NCBI GenBank assembly: GCA_902729315.2
Contig: LR746279.1
Location: 3,504,001 to 3,568,000, forward strand
Direction of reading: 5' to 3'
Length of the DNA stretch: 64,000 nucleotides
Origin: Spirodela intermedia
Taxonomy: Eukaryota > Streptophyta > Magnoliopsida > Alismatales > Araceae
Below are positions 10,954 through 23,199 of this stretch, one piece after another. The notes below the pieces were generated by a model that ran no database searches, had not been told where the DNA came from, and worked only from the letters and a program-made list of their open reading frames with translations. Position 1 is the first letter of the stretch, and every line of letters starts with the position of its first letter. Position numbers and translations under genes: made by a program.

Positions 10954-12521
10954 TGATAAGTCTTCATTATCATGAGTTAATAATTAGTAAATAATATAGT
11001 TTTAGTCTTAACTCATGATAAATAGACTTATATTTATGTTAAACTATGAAAAGTGGTTTTCAATTGATTAACATGATTTTTTGGGTAAATATGTGATTTT
11101 ATATGATTTTTACAGTCTTAGTTTTGAGATAAATAAAGAACAAGAAATAAAAATTAAAATATTACAAAATGGGGGACCTGCCGGCCAAGTAGGCCCGCAA
11201 GTGGGTCGGAAGCTCAATCGGGGAGTAGTTGCGAGCAAGGGCTCGAGCGGCTTGAACCAATAGGGGCACATGTGTGGGGCAAGGAGTGGTCATACATGTG
11301 AGAGAAGGGACTTTGCTTAGAAAGCTAACATTACTATATATTCGCCCGAAAAATCGACGCACAACCAATGTGGGACTATACCTGCGTCACACCTTCCTCA
11401 AAAGAGGTGGGCGACTAGCACGGGTTCGAGTCCTTCTAGAGTCAAAAGTCATATATTTTTATCTGATTATCGTGACTTTCTTGCAATCGCTGGTGAAGGA
11501 TTAAGTAACAAGAATCGCTATATCATCGATGAAAATCTTGTCAATGCGATTCACGGAGCATTGCTACTAAAATTGCTGAAGGATTCACAATAAAAGGATC
11601 ACAAATTTATCAAGTAAATTGTCTCTGATTGATCGACGAATAACTTGTTGTTGGGAAGAGGATGATCCGCCGAGAGACGAGTCGCCACCTCTTAAGAGCA
11701 TATCAGATGCGATGAAGAGCTGCCTCCTCTTGCTGCATGGACCTAGGGATGAAGCTCCTTGACATGCACCCTACCTCCATCCAACTCCTCTCTATCAGGT
11801 GACAGCCGCCGGAGAGCTGCAAAGTCGCCGTTTTTCCACTTCGCCGGGTGACAGCTGCCGAAGACGACTTGATGACCATTTCATTAATCTCTAGACTTTG
11901 CAAGAAGATCTAGAGATTGCCCACATCGTCTTTTTCTTAAGAGAGCCTTTGAGACTGCGTACATTGCATGATGATCCTCCCGAAAGCTCAGGATTCCGAT
12001 GCACCACTAACGCATTGCTGTCGTGACGTCGGAACTTTGTTTTCCTACTATCAACTTAGTTTTTGTGATTTTAATTTACCAAAATATACTTTTTTCTATT
12101 ATGATTCTTCTGACTTTTACGGATCTTAATTTGATCAATTAAATCATTTATAATGACTTACGTAAGAATCATCGAGCGGAACTCTATTTCTACCCGATTT
12201 GCATTTGTCGAGTGCTAACGTCATCTTGACATCTGCACCCTTATTTCCCTTTTTCATGAATTTTAAATATATTTCCTCTTCATTTCTTAGTATAAAATTC
12301 ATATAAAATCATATTCATTGAGAAAAATTCTGAATAGTTACCAAATATTATATTACATCTTTGGTATTAATTTGGAAAATTACTACTATTTTTGGAAGTT
12401 TTATTGAATTATAATTGATATATTTATTCAGAAATACTTTTAAATATCTGAAAATTCATATTTTCTAGTTTTATAAATTTTAGATTTTCGTGATTTAATA
12501 TACAATGACTGAGTCACATCA
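10954..12521 (+). repeat. 3' LTR C of the gag-only element
   Basis: 1568 bp, from TGATAAGTCTTC to GAGTCACATCA, followed by the duplication GATAC. It is more decayed than LTR B: the as-1 region is now CTAACGTCATCTTGACATC, and TATAAAA persists near 12291. It differs from LTR A by many C-to-T type changes and a deletion in the U3, so the element is old. Confidence 0.85.
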
Positions 12522-12526
12522 GATAC

Positions 12527-13022
12527 TAAATCTATAGAAGATGATTTTTTTCTTTTTTCTATTGCTAAAGTAACTAATATGAGTGGTAAATTTCATTTTT
12601 CTTGTGCCCCTAAATTCTTAGATTGATTGGTAGCTGAATTTTCTAAGTTTAGTTGTAAGCTACGTCTATCGTACATAAATCAGGTTTTTCAAAATTTAAT
12701 TCTAGCAATAATCATGAAAGGAATATATGATTCTAATAAATATGTCAAAGAGAAGTATGGAATCAATATGAAATTTAAAACATTCCAATAGATAAATAGA
12801 AACTAAAGATTTAAAATTCTAACTTATGAAATAAATGTAAATAGAAATCAACTTAGCCTAATAAGTTTTTTATTTTTATTTCAAAATACTATGAAACTAA
12901 TAAAATAATAAAAGCTATAATAATTTTATATATTTGAAAAACAAAATCACTAAAATCTGAAAAACTATTAGTTAACACCAATTAAAAATAAATCTCCCAG
13001 CAATGGCACCAAAAAGATGATG
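12527..13022 (-). pseudogene. Leader, primer-binding site and gag start of the older gypsy element
   Basis: Read on the minus strand, TTTTTGGTGCCATTGCTGGG (12998-13017) is a decayed gypsy primer-binding site of the TTTTTGGCGCCGTTGCCGGG type. About 420 bp of leader follows. The gag start region then runs to 12527 and continues at 3319 beyond the inserted element. This shows that the inserted element split a minus-strand gypsy copy near the start of gag. Confidence 0.65.
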
Positions 13023-13460
13023 TACACTTGTCATTGTGTTTAAATGCACATTATCTAATAATATTTATAACTAAGACTTAATAAAATATTAGTATAGAAG
13101 TAAGTCTCAGGTCAAACGTATGGAGATTGATTAATCCATCATGAAAACTAATTTAATTTATATATAAAGTAATTTGAATATTTAATTAATAATTAATAGA
13201 AATAATAAAATAGAAGGGTGAGGTGAGAAGAATGAAGAAAGGGAAGTAGAGAAAAGGAAAGAGGAAAAGAGAGAGAGAAGAGAGAGCTCTCACGAGAGAG
13301 AGAACGAATGAGGTCTCTCATGAAAGGGAGAGAAAGAGATAGGAGGAGAGAAAGCTCTCATCAGTGAGAGAGAGAAGAGATGACATCTCTCGCAAAAGGG
13401 AGAGAAAGAGAGAAGAGGAGAGAAATCTCATGTGAGACAGAGAGAGAGAAGGAGAGAAGG
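13023..13460 (-). repeat. Probable LTR end of the older gypsy element, with GA tract
   Basis: Sequence immediately upstream (minus strand) of the primer-binding site, so by position it should be the 3' end of that element's LTR. The part nearest the site is AT-rich; from about 13220 it becomes purine-rich (GAGAGAGAAGAGAGAGCTCTC-like) and merges with the minisatellite. The LTR outer end was not defined. Confidence 0.4.
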
Positions 13461-13866
13461 GAGATCAATCAAGAGAGAGAAAGAGAAGGAGATCGATCGA
13501 GAGAGAGGGAGAGAAAGGGAGATCAATCAAGAGAGAGAAAGAGAAGGAGATCGATCGAGAGAAAGGGAGAGAAAGGGAGATCAATCGAGAGAGAGAAAGA
13601 GAAGGAGATCGATCGAGAGAGAGGGAGAGAAAGGGAGATCAATCAAAAGAGAGAAAGAGAAGGAGATCAAGAGAGAGAGAGGGAGAGAAAGGGAGATCAA
13701 TTGAGAGAGAAAGAGAGGGAGATCAATCGAGAGAAAGGGAGAGAAAGGGAGATCAATCGAGAGAGAAAGAGAGGGAGATCGATCGAGAGAAAGGGAGAGA
13801 AAGGGAGATCAATCAAGAGAGAGAAAGAGAAGGAGATCGATCAAGAGAGAGGGAGAGAAAGGGAGA
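13461..13866. repeat. 58-bp GA-rich minisatellite
   Basis: GATCAATC recurs at 13463, 13521, 13579, 13637 and 13695, a 58-bp period. Each unit is made of two halves of about 28 and 30 bp (GATCAATC half and GATCGATC half); spacing becomes 26-30 bp toward the end. About seven units. Three overlapping open frames give only Arg/Glu/Gly/Asp low-complexity protein, so no gene is called. The plus strand is almost pure purine and could form triplex-like structure. Confidence 0.9.
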
Positions 13867-13879
13867 AATCTCTTGTTTT

Positions 13880-15870
13880 TAGTTTTTGCACTTAATTTTT
13901 GATAATCGATGCAAGCTCACCAACTAGTGGTTAATCTTGTTTGAAACTCTTCTCCTTTTTCATTTTCTATTACAATCAATCTAGATTGTTTTGGAACCAC
14001 TTGGATAGGGCTCACCCACTTACTATCTAAAATTGGATAAATAAAATCAGCATCAAGCTATTTTACAATTTCATTCTTCATGATCTACATAATATTTGGA
14101 TTTAATCATCTTTGAGGTTGTTTACTAGGTTTAGCTCCTTTTAAATAGATATGATGTGTGCATATATTTGGATTTATTCCCTTCAAATCAGCTATCTCCC
14201 AACCAATTGTGTTTTTATATATTTCCTCAAAAATTCAAGTAGTCTCACTTCTTGATATTCTTCCAAATCTACAACAATAGTTATAGGAAATGATTGATCT
14301 TGTCCTCAGAATATATATTTTAATTTATTAGGTAATTCTTTAACCTCGAATTTAGGATTACTTATTTTTTTACTACGATTTTCCTTAAATCCAAAAAACT
14401 CTTCTAATTTTTATGTATTTTTTTCAGCTTCCTCTAATATTCCTTAAAATTTCTCCTAAAATTCTTCAAAATCCCATGAATATTTAATTTCTTGATTGTC
14501 AAAAGTTTTCTGTGCACAATCATCCACATCATTCATTTCTTTGACTTCACAAATTTACATCAAACCTTTTAAAAAAATAATTTCCACATTTTTGATCTCC
14601 ATATTTGTTTTTTCTATTCTTGTTGGGACATCAATATTTATTTGAGCAGTATTCAAAAATAATCTACCTAAAATAATAGGTATTTAACTAAATTTAGAAT
14701 GTGAATTCATTTCTAAAACCACAAAATCAGCAAGAAATGAACATCCTTTCATAGTTGCTACATCTTCTAACATTTTTTTTGCATTTTTAACTAATAAATC
14801 TGCAAATTGAAAGACAACAGAGTATGGTTTTAAATTAGAAATTTGAAAATATTCACAAATTCCTATAGGTAATACATTAATACTGGCACCCAAATCGAAC
14901 AATACATTCTTAAAAATATATCCACCATTATTAGAAGATGTTAAAGGCGCACTAGGGTCCTTAAGTTTTTGTGGCATTTGATTTAGCAACATTACACGTG
15001 CATGAGTAGATGATTTTTGAATTCTTAGTTCTCTCTTTGGTGTTCAAAGTTCTTTCAAAAATTTTCCATACATTGGAATATCTTCCACTACCTGCAAAAG
15101 AGGAACTTTAATATAAACATCATGAAAAAACTTACATAAATTTTCATTGACTTCTGATTTTTTTTTCTGGTTTCATTTCAGCACATCTGGAAAAAGGCAG
15201 TATTAATTTTGGTGCAAATTTCTCCACCATCTCCTTAAATTATTGCAGTTGCTCTTGTTCCTCATCTTCCACAATTGTTGCCTCTTCTTTCTCTTGTGCT
15301 TCTTCCATCTCTTCACATATTTCAAGTCTTTTTTCTACATTCTCTTTCTCTTCATTAGATGAGAATTTTCTCACTTCTCAATGTGGTGACCACCTTTATT
15401 TGTTCATTTTGAGGTGCTTTATACTTGTTTCTTCAATTAGGTTCTCCTGGCTAAAATTCTTGTTGTTGATTGTTTGGATTTGATAAGGTCTAACTTAGAA
15501 GTTTACATGGTTGACTTGTTTCTCTTTTTGCTGAATTTGTAATTATCCTTTGTTCCATTTGCATCATACTTTCTTGAAATTATTGTTGCTGCTGCTTAAA
15601 TTTGTGTTGCATCTCTTGCTGAAAACTCATTTGATTTTGCATCATTTGACTCATCATTTTCTATAACATGGCGATAGAAGGATTACTTTGCCCAGATGGA
15701 ACATTAGATGAATAAATAGGAGGAACTTACATAGATTGAAATTTAATTTCAGCAGATTTATTTTGAGAAAATTGAAATTTCAAATCTTCTGAATTTTGGA
15801 TATTATTTGGGTTTCTCAAGAAAAATTTGAGTGATTATTTTGGATATTATGACCCTTTATATTTTGATGT
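13880..15870 (-). pseudogene. Ty3/gypsy gag-end, protease and RT start (minus strand)
   Basis: Read from 15870 down. A Gln/Met-rich gag tail (MMSQMMQNQMSFQQEM, about 15605-15660). An aspartic protease in the open frame 14992-14684, with the active-site region FDLGASINVLPIGI and downstream FLADFVVLEM. Near 14130-13885, the RT entry with PILDSKWVSPIQVVPK, then VIENEKGEEF, then CIDY. It breaks in RT at the edge of the GA tract. Many stops and frameshifts. Athila/Tat-type by gag tail and RT entry. Confidence 0.8.
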
Positions 15871-15873
15871 TGT

Positions 15874-16486
15874 CAAAATGTACAAAAGGGTAAAATAGTA
15901 ATTTATGTTTAAAATTATTTTATTTACCAAAATATTTATAATATTCTTAAAAATTTTGCTAGAGAATTAATTAAATAATATTTTGACGATGAAAAATACA
16001 CAGAATATCAATAAATATATTGAATTATAGGTGTTCATTACACAATGATATATAAATGCTTTTCTATATGGGAGCATGAAATTAATTGAGTACTATTTTG
16101 ACAAGAAAGAAAATCAATATTGTTAACTATGAAAATTGGGGTTTAAGGAAAGTATTTGAGTCCCATGATCTGTAATTATTTAAATTTTATTTTACTATTT
16201 AAAATTGTTATTGTGGGAAAACTTAATATTCATAAGCTTAATCAGTAAACAAATAATGATAAACAAACCAAAAGAAGAAATAAGTTTTGAAATAAGAAAA
16301 GAGTATGAAAGCTTCCTCATATGCAAGGTGTACATGATGTAAAATCATACTTTCAATTAATCCACTAAATTCAAATTATATACACAACCATTTAGGACTA
16401 AAATAATTCAAATTTATAATATTGATGAATATTATTCAAAAAATAATTTGAAAAATCATGTCACTAAAATAATAATTTTTTATATG
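15874..16486. repeat. Flanking block shared with 45.68-46.23 kb, copy 1
   Basis: Starts near GTCAAAATGTACAAAAGGG and matches in direct orientation the block at about 45690-46227. In both places it ends CATATG or TATATG right before a reversed, decayed LTR. Either a segmental duplication that included the LTR, or two LTR insertions into the same repeat. No coding seen. Confidence 0.65.
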
Positions 16487-18154
16487 TGATGCACCTAATT
16501 GTTGTATAATAAATAGATTAAAATTTAAAATTTATAATACTAGAAAATACTAATTTTTGAATTTTTAGAAATATTTAGCACAAATAAATCAATTATAATT
16601 CACTAAAAAAATCTAAAAATAGTTAGAAATTTCTAGGGATGTAAGATAATATCAGATGATATTTTAAAAGTTTCCTCAAAGAATATATTTTTTATGATTT
16701 TTAGGTTAAAGATGAAGTTAAAATATATTTCAATGTTTATGAAAAAAAGAAAATTTGGGTGCAAATGTCAAGATGATGGTAGTGCCCTGATGAACATAAT
16801 TTAGGCAAAAGAAAATTTTCACCTTGTATTTCTTACATAAATGATTATAGATGATTTAATTAATAAAATTAAGATCCATAAAAACCAAAACAATCGTAAT
16901 TAAATGAGGAAGATTTTTATAACTTCAAATCACAAAGATTTTTACTAAATTAAGCAAATCTTAAATTTAAAGTAGGAAAGGCAAAATTTTGACTTTCTAG
17001 TAGTAGTTATCAAAATTTTGTGTGAGGAATGAATATTGAGTAATATTCACAGCCACAAAGGTTCTCCTTAGACATGAATGACATAAACAATCTCTAGATC
17101 TTCTTACGAAATCTATGAATTAATAAAATATGTTGGTAAATCATCTCTAACTATTATTATCTAATGAAGTAGAAATACAACGACTTTTAAATCTTTAATA
17201 GTTGTCACCCAATGAAGATAAGTTAGAAGGAGGTGGGGTACATCTTATGAAGCTTTATTCTCAAGTCTACGTAGTAAGAGAAGGCTCTTCATTGTATTTA
17301 ATATGTTCTCAAGAAGTGGCAACTCGTCTCCTAATAAATTATCTTTTTTCTAATGAAAGCTCATTTTTCAATCAATCAAAGATCATTTCTTCACAAGATT
17401 CAAAATTTCTTTATCTATAATCTTTTGATAATTGATAACAATATTCTATGAATTACATTGATGACATTTTTATAATTCTACTATCTTAATCATTGACTGA
17501 CGCTCTATAAGAAAATTATGATTTAATCAGATAAAGACATGATTTTAGCTCTAGTGGGGTTCAAACCCTTATCAATCATTCAGCTATGTAAGAGAGAAAA
17601 TGTAAATGTTTCCTTCTTATAAATAAGGGATATTTTAGATATTAAAATTTTTGAAAACCTGCCACCGAGTGTTAGCCTAAGTTTAGTCTCATAATAACTA
17701 TTTTCAGAGTTTTGACATAAATATATAATAATACTTCTTATTTTGGTCAATATAATCCTCTCATGTGTGTACGACCACTCCTTGCAATACACTCAATTGA
17801 CCACCAGTGACATGGAAAGGAAACGACACACATATGTCCCTAACCATTCATCAGCCACTTGAGCCCCTTGCTCGTGGCTTCACTTAGCTATACATCCAAC
17901 CCACTTATGGGTCTGGCTGTCTAGTAGGTCCCTCTTTTTTATATATATTTTTATTTTGTTTTATTTTTCTTCATTCTATCTCAAAAACATGATTATATAA
18001 ATTCACTTAAAATCATAAAATAGCCAAAAATTCACATTAACTAACTAAAAACTTTTTTTCTCACTTTAACATACAGATAAGTCTATTTATTATAAGTTTT
18101 GATTTAAAATATATTATTAATTTATTATTAACTTATGATAGTGAAGAATTATCA
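16487..18154 (-). repeat. Old reversed LTR copy F
   Basis: 1668 bp. It begins TGATGCACCTAATTGTTG (the decayed reverse of the GAGTCACGTCA end) and ends GTGAAGAATTATCA (the reverse of the TGATAAG start). Flanks ATATG (16482-16486) and ATATC (18155-18159) may be a target duplication with one change. Nearly all CpGs are lost, so this is one of the oldest copies. The 72-codon frame at 17202-17420 is LTR sequence. Confidence 0.8.
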
Positions 18155-18159
18155 ATATC

Positions 18160-20547
18160 GATCAATTTTAAAGGCAAAATCTTTACTTTATGTTGAGATA
18201 TATTCTCAATTATGTTTTAGTGATAATATATTCTTATCATACTTTTTCAAATCAATAAGTTTTCAATATAAATGTTAGTGGCAATTACACTTTTGAGTTT
18301 CTCTTAGAGAATATTAGAACCCTTAAAGAATATTTATTCATTTGCAACCATTCTAAGTTATAATTAATTTTAGGATTTGAACATTGGAAAAGGGCAAAAT
18401 GTAAGAAACTTTTCTAGGAGTTATCTCATCCTAAAGGCCAATTGGTTCAGAATTACTAGTTTTGACCTCTCAACCATATCTAAAATTGGGGTAGTCAATT
18501 AATTCAAGATCTTTCTCGATTTGATTGAAAAGCTTTTACCTCTCTTTATCTAATTTTTGACGCACCTAAAGTTAATGCCAACGACCATAAATATCCCATA
18601 GTCAAATTCCTTCTTATTTATGTGAGAACTTTTTTTGAGTAAATCTGGATTTAATCACTAAATGGACGTGAACTCTATAATCAACAACACGCCTCTTAAA
18701 ACCTTGAATGAAGAAAATAATTTAGGAGTGAAATTATATGAGAGCTGAATCAAGTATTCAACATTTGTGCTGCTAAATAGTTGTTTTAGTGAAACAAAAT
18801 AACACAATGTTATTCAAGAATCCAAGAACTTAGGGCTTCGAATCATTACAACAAGTCTGGAGTGTTCTCAATTTAAAAATATAAAAATCAAAGAATTTAA
18901 GATAAAAAAAGATCAGAAAATTTAGAAATAATTAGCAAAAGTTGAACTTAAGATCATATCTATACTATCTCTTCTTGAGACAGCATAAAATCCAACAATT
19001 CTTAGAGGTATCCCATATTACTTTGAACTTACATTTTTCTTCCTATTTTTAAGAAGAAAGTCAACTTTGAGTCAACTCAAAGTACTATTAGACATACAAT
19101 GGGAAAAAATATATATAATGGTAAGAGAGGGATTTTGCATTTATGACATCATGCCAAATTCTATTAGGCTCAAATATGTTTTCTTATATTATTTCCTTCC
19201 TTATAAGAAGTAAGTTAATTGACTTGCTATGAGAATTGGCCAAATATATATCGTAGTGACCCAATTTATTAAGAAGGCCATTCTGATTAATGACAGAAGT
19301 AATGAGTCAACTCACCTAATAGGCAAAGAGTCAAACTTATTACTCAAGAAAATCAGATGCTCATTTAGGTCGAGGAAATCTTAAACTTAAATTTGAAGAA
19401 ATATACACAATGCTAAAATACTATTTTTACCTCTATTTCATAGATCGAATTAATTCTTTTAAAAAAAAGATTGAAATCTTTCTTTAAGTCTTAGATGATC
19501 CACAATAGAAGATATTAATGAACGGTTCATTGGAAGTTAAAGATGTCTATATTTATCCATTAGGACAATTTTTTAATATAATCTAATACAATGATAACTT
19601 TTTATGCTCATGAAGTAGACTCATTCGACATAGTAGAAACTAAGCATATGACATTTCGAACAATTGTGTTCAAGTATAATGTAAATAAGATGGTATTTTC
19701 TTATCACATAAAATTAATGGCACACATTTTTAAAAATCTAAACGAAAACCTAATCTTCTTAGATCAGAATGAAAAGATCAACCCCATGGGTATGTACACT
19801 CAGATTCAAATTTGATTATTATGCTTAGTATATTGTTTCAAATTTTCACTATGAAATACTATTTAGGATTATGGACAAGGTTTTAGTGATTAAGTCCTTG
19901 GATTTGAGAACAACAAATCTTTTTTCAAATTGACAAAGTATATCTGATAAAAATATATATTTATATTACATAATAAGGTAATACATCACAATTAATATAT
20001 CTAAAGAGAAATAGTTTGCATCACAAAGTAACATAGTACTCTTTTGATAAATTAGTTTTATATCACTTTACAATAAAACAGGACGCAATCTAAATAATGC
20101 AAGATTTAATTTTAAGTTATAAAATATCATATGATACCATCAACATTATTTTACTATCATGTATACTACCAATAACTTCGTACATCATTTGAAATATCTT
20201 AATATTTTACTTAGCATTGGGTAATAGAGTACTGCATCAAAATTGATATTCTAGTATATTAAAATTTTATATTGTGAAGCAATGTGGCACATAAATGGTA
20301 ATATTTAAGAATATCAACTTTACATTGGAAAATATTGCAACGTTAATCAAATTGTAATAGATGAACTATAATTTGAAACATCAAAAAGGAACCTATATCA
20401 AATAATATATTCAAATATAATAAGTTAGGTGAAAAAATTCAAAATAATAAGGTATGTCCAACTTAATGAATGAATATATTAAGGTTATGTAGCAAAATAG
20501 TACATTAAGAATAATATCTGCATATATGATAATATTGTTGTGAGAAT
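18160..20547. other. AT-rich intergenic stretch, no gene seen
   Basis: No recognisable coding region, terminal repeat or RNA gene. The short open frame at 19591-19815 shows no family motif and has neighbouring stops in all frames. Probably decayed repeat DNA. Confidence 0.4.
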
Positions 20548-21963
20548 ACTTGTGGATATCTTGACTTATCAAGATTCATCACACTTCAGATTGAGTGAGA
20601 AAAGAATTAGATGTAAAGTAGATTTCAATTTCGTCCCTTTCTTCTTTTGATTTCCTATGCTCTTGATCTATCAAGATTAAACATGAAATCAAGGTAGAGT
20701 GAGGAAAAAGGTGATTAGACTTAGAATAGAAGTAAATAATGTTTATCTTCTTATTGATCTTGTGAGTGGCACACAATTGATCTAAGATGTTACACCACCT
20801 TTGAAAAAGTTATTGGGTCTTTCTCTTATCCCTTAATCATCTTTTGATCACTTGAACCCTCAATGTTGAACAAGAGATTAAAGTAGAGAAGATAGGGTTA
20901 AGATTAGAACATAGGAATAGAGTAGTGATTTTAAGTTTAACCATATTCAATACACCATAAAACTTTTCTACTTTATTTTTCTTCCTTTGGTGATTGAAAG
21001 ATCATCAAGAGAGGTCCTTTACTTTCTCTCTTAGTTTGTCTACGTCAACTATCTTCTTATCTCTTCGCCTAATTCTTTCTTAAAGTCAACTAATAAAGTT
21101 AATCATTAGAATCATCTTAAGTTAGACAATTTCATATGGATCTACCTAACTTTACTCTATACTTCTTACTTATATCTTACTTGAAAATCATTGTTATAAA
21201 TTGAATTTTTTATCATCTTGATTAGTGACATTTAGGGTAATTGATTAGTTAAAATAGCTAAATTAATTTTAGTAGTATCTCTCTTTTTAATATCTTACTA
21301 AGTCATGAAAAGACAATCATATTATTCTCCTCCCCCTCTCCTTCATACTACTCTAATTCTTTCATGATTTTATAAAACCTAATACAAGTAGAAGTGATTA
21401 CATGTTGGTGCCTAAAAAGCTGCTGAAGGTTTTCCAAGAAAAAACATCAAATTAAGGCAGTAGGATAAGAATTTACCCTAGTTTTTGTGACAGAAAAACC
21501 TTGATCAGTAGCATTATTTAGTTTATAGAATTGGAGTGATGGACAATTCTTGAGATAAGTCACAATAATATGATTATCGGATTTAAGACCATAGATATTT
21601 ATTGTTTTATATAGGCCTTCAACTTTCATGAAAGATATTTAAGAGTTGCATTGGTCTTTTATACTTGCCAATAGCATTCCAAAGAAATTGCATTGATTGG
21701 TTGAAGATACAATCACACAAGATTACCTCACGCAATGTTATTAGGCATCTTGAAAGTAAATTTGGGCTTCATAGCCAGAGGAGGTTGATTAGAAATCATG
21801 GCCTAGTCACTTGAAAAATGAGAAGCATCACAAGACATGAAGGCTGAAATCTTCCAAATTGATCTGTACTCTCATAATCACTTAAGAAAAGAGTGAAACT
21901 AAAAAGAGTGAAACAAATAAGATCGTTCATGAGTATATGGCAAAGTGCAATTCTAACAGTTAA
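20548..21963 (-). repeat. Dispersed repeat R1, copy 1
   Basis: About 1.42 kb matching 53056-54451 in direct orientation, starting ACTTGTGGATATCTTGACTT and ending GCAAAGTGCAATTCTAA. On the minus strand it contains a short frame starting MISNQPPL (about 21800), a second frame (21629-21447) starting MKVEGLYKTINIYGL, then a purine-rich run GGAGAGGGGGAGGAGAA (about 21326-21342). This order would fit the 3' end of a retroelement before a polypurine tract, but no domain was recognised. Confidence 0.7.
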
Positions 21964-22817
21964 TAGAAAAACCTTTCCTGGAGTAGTCACAGAAAATAGT
22001 GTTTGAACAATGCAGCATGGAGTTGAGGGAATTAAAATGAACATATGCGAACAATTTAGCTTGTCCATGGATTTTATAGTGACACTGAAGATTTCAGTTT
22101 TATCAACTCCACTGCGGAAGTAACAATACATGTTATTTAATTTTCTAAAATGTATATTATCATTGTATTTACATGCTATTACCAAGTTTTATTTGAATAT
22201 ATATTAAATGCAAAGTAGCATGGAAACATGCAGGCTATAACTTGCTATTTAGTTTTAACTTCTATCCATGTTATATGCCATAAAACCTGGAGCAATACTT
22301 TACCATTATCATCACCAAGAAAGGAAAGAACTACAAGGTTAATACTACATCCACTGCACCATTAACACGACCTTCCTCTATACATTTGCAAGACCCAATG
22401 ACTTGTGAGCAGCCATGCTGTTTGGAAACTTATCTCAAAAAGTGATAGGAAATTTATCATGAGGAAAATTCCGGTGGATTAACGACTTTCAAGTGAAAAT
22501 TGGTAAAATCACTCTGATTGACTTTCTTTGTCTGATCTCAGTATCTATTTAGAACCTATCCAGGATAAAAATAATAGTGGTGTGTGAAGATCAGAAAGTT
22601 TACATAATCATCTTGTCGGTGTGATCAAGGGGTCTAGACTACAGAGATCTGATAATGGAAGATAAACAGAGATTGTCACATATTGATGAGAGACTAAGTA
22701 CAATGCGAGACAGCTAACAAGATGACAGATGTGTCATTTCAAATCCAAGGACGAGTTAGATGCTAAAGTCAAGATGGGGGGCCATCACTGACATACTTGA
22801 TATGACAACTGGCTCTA

Positions 22818-23090
22818 TTATAGCCAGAGGAAAGACAAAATATGGTAATTACTTCTTATCGGGAAAAGCAGCGCATCTTCTCCTGCGTACAAACAAGTTT
22901 CGTTAGTTCTCAGGTCAACCTTCTTCCGCGTTGTGGTTGGTAAGCAATAGTTATCTTGAACCTTTGCGTCTTTGCTCTCCTCAGAGATTTTGCCATAGTG
23001 GACGGTTGGACGCAATCCCGTCAAGGAGTTTATCTCCAACATCGGGTAAGGGCTGTTTCGAGTAACTATCGTCTGCCTCAGAAATCCCAT
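22818..23090 (-). other. Block B, minus-strand frame conserved between modules
   Basis: The minus-strand frame reads GLRPTVHYGKISEESKDAKV, then CLPTTTRKKVDLRTNE. The matching place in module 3 (about 31230-31340) reads GLRSTVHSGQICEVSKDGKG, then CVPVTTRKKVDLRTNE. The frame is kept over about 40 residues, but many changes alter the amino acid and no ATG or splice structure was defined. It could be an exon relic or plain DNA similarity; no family recognised. Confidence 0.3.
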
Positions 23091-23199
23091 TCCTTTGCGG
23101 AGAGCTTATATTCTCGTTCACAAAAGGTTTTCGTAGCATCCTTTCACAATAACGGTGATTATGAATGTTTCGGTCCTGAAAGGTAAGAGCAACAGGCCA

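Larger units (their letters stand above)
3320..12521 (+). mobile_element. Non-autonomous gag-only LTR retrotransposon
   Basis: Bounded by two direct LTRs (A 3320-4944, C 10954-12521) and by a perfect 5-bp target duplication GATAC (3315-3319 and 12522-12526). The internal part has a primer-binding site at 4950-4967, a gypsy-type gag, an unassigned coding-like region (about 8500-9344) and an Athila/Tat-style 3' tail. No protease, RT, RNase H or integrase motif was found. After removing the nested solo LTR, the interior is only about 4.2 kb. This matches the concept of TR-GAG or LARD elements, which need a partner's pol in trans. Many stops show it is old. Confidence 0.85.

Noticed and set aside
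13380-13895. 171-codon Arg/Glu-rich ORF
   Set aside because: It is the GA minisatellite read in one frame; overlapping frames give the same low-complexity product, so openness reflects composition.
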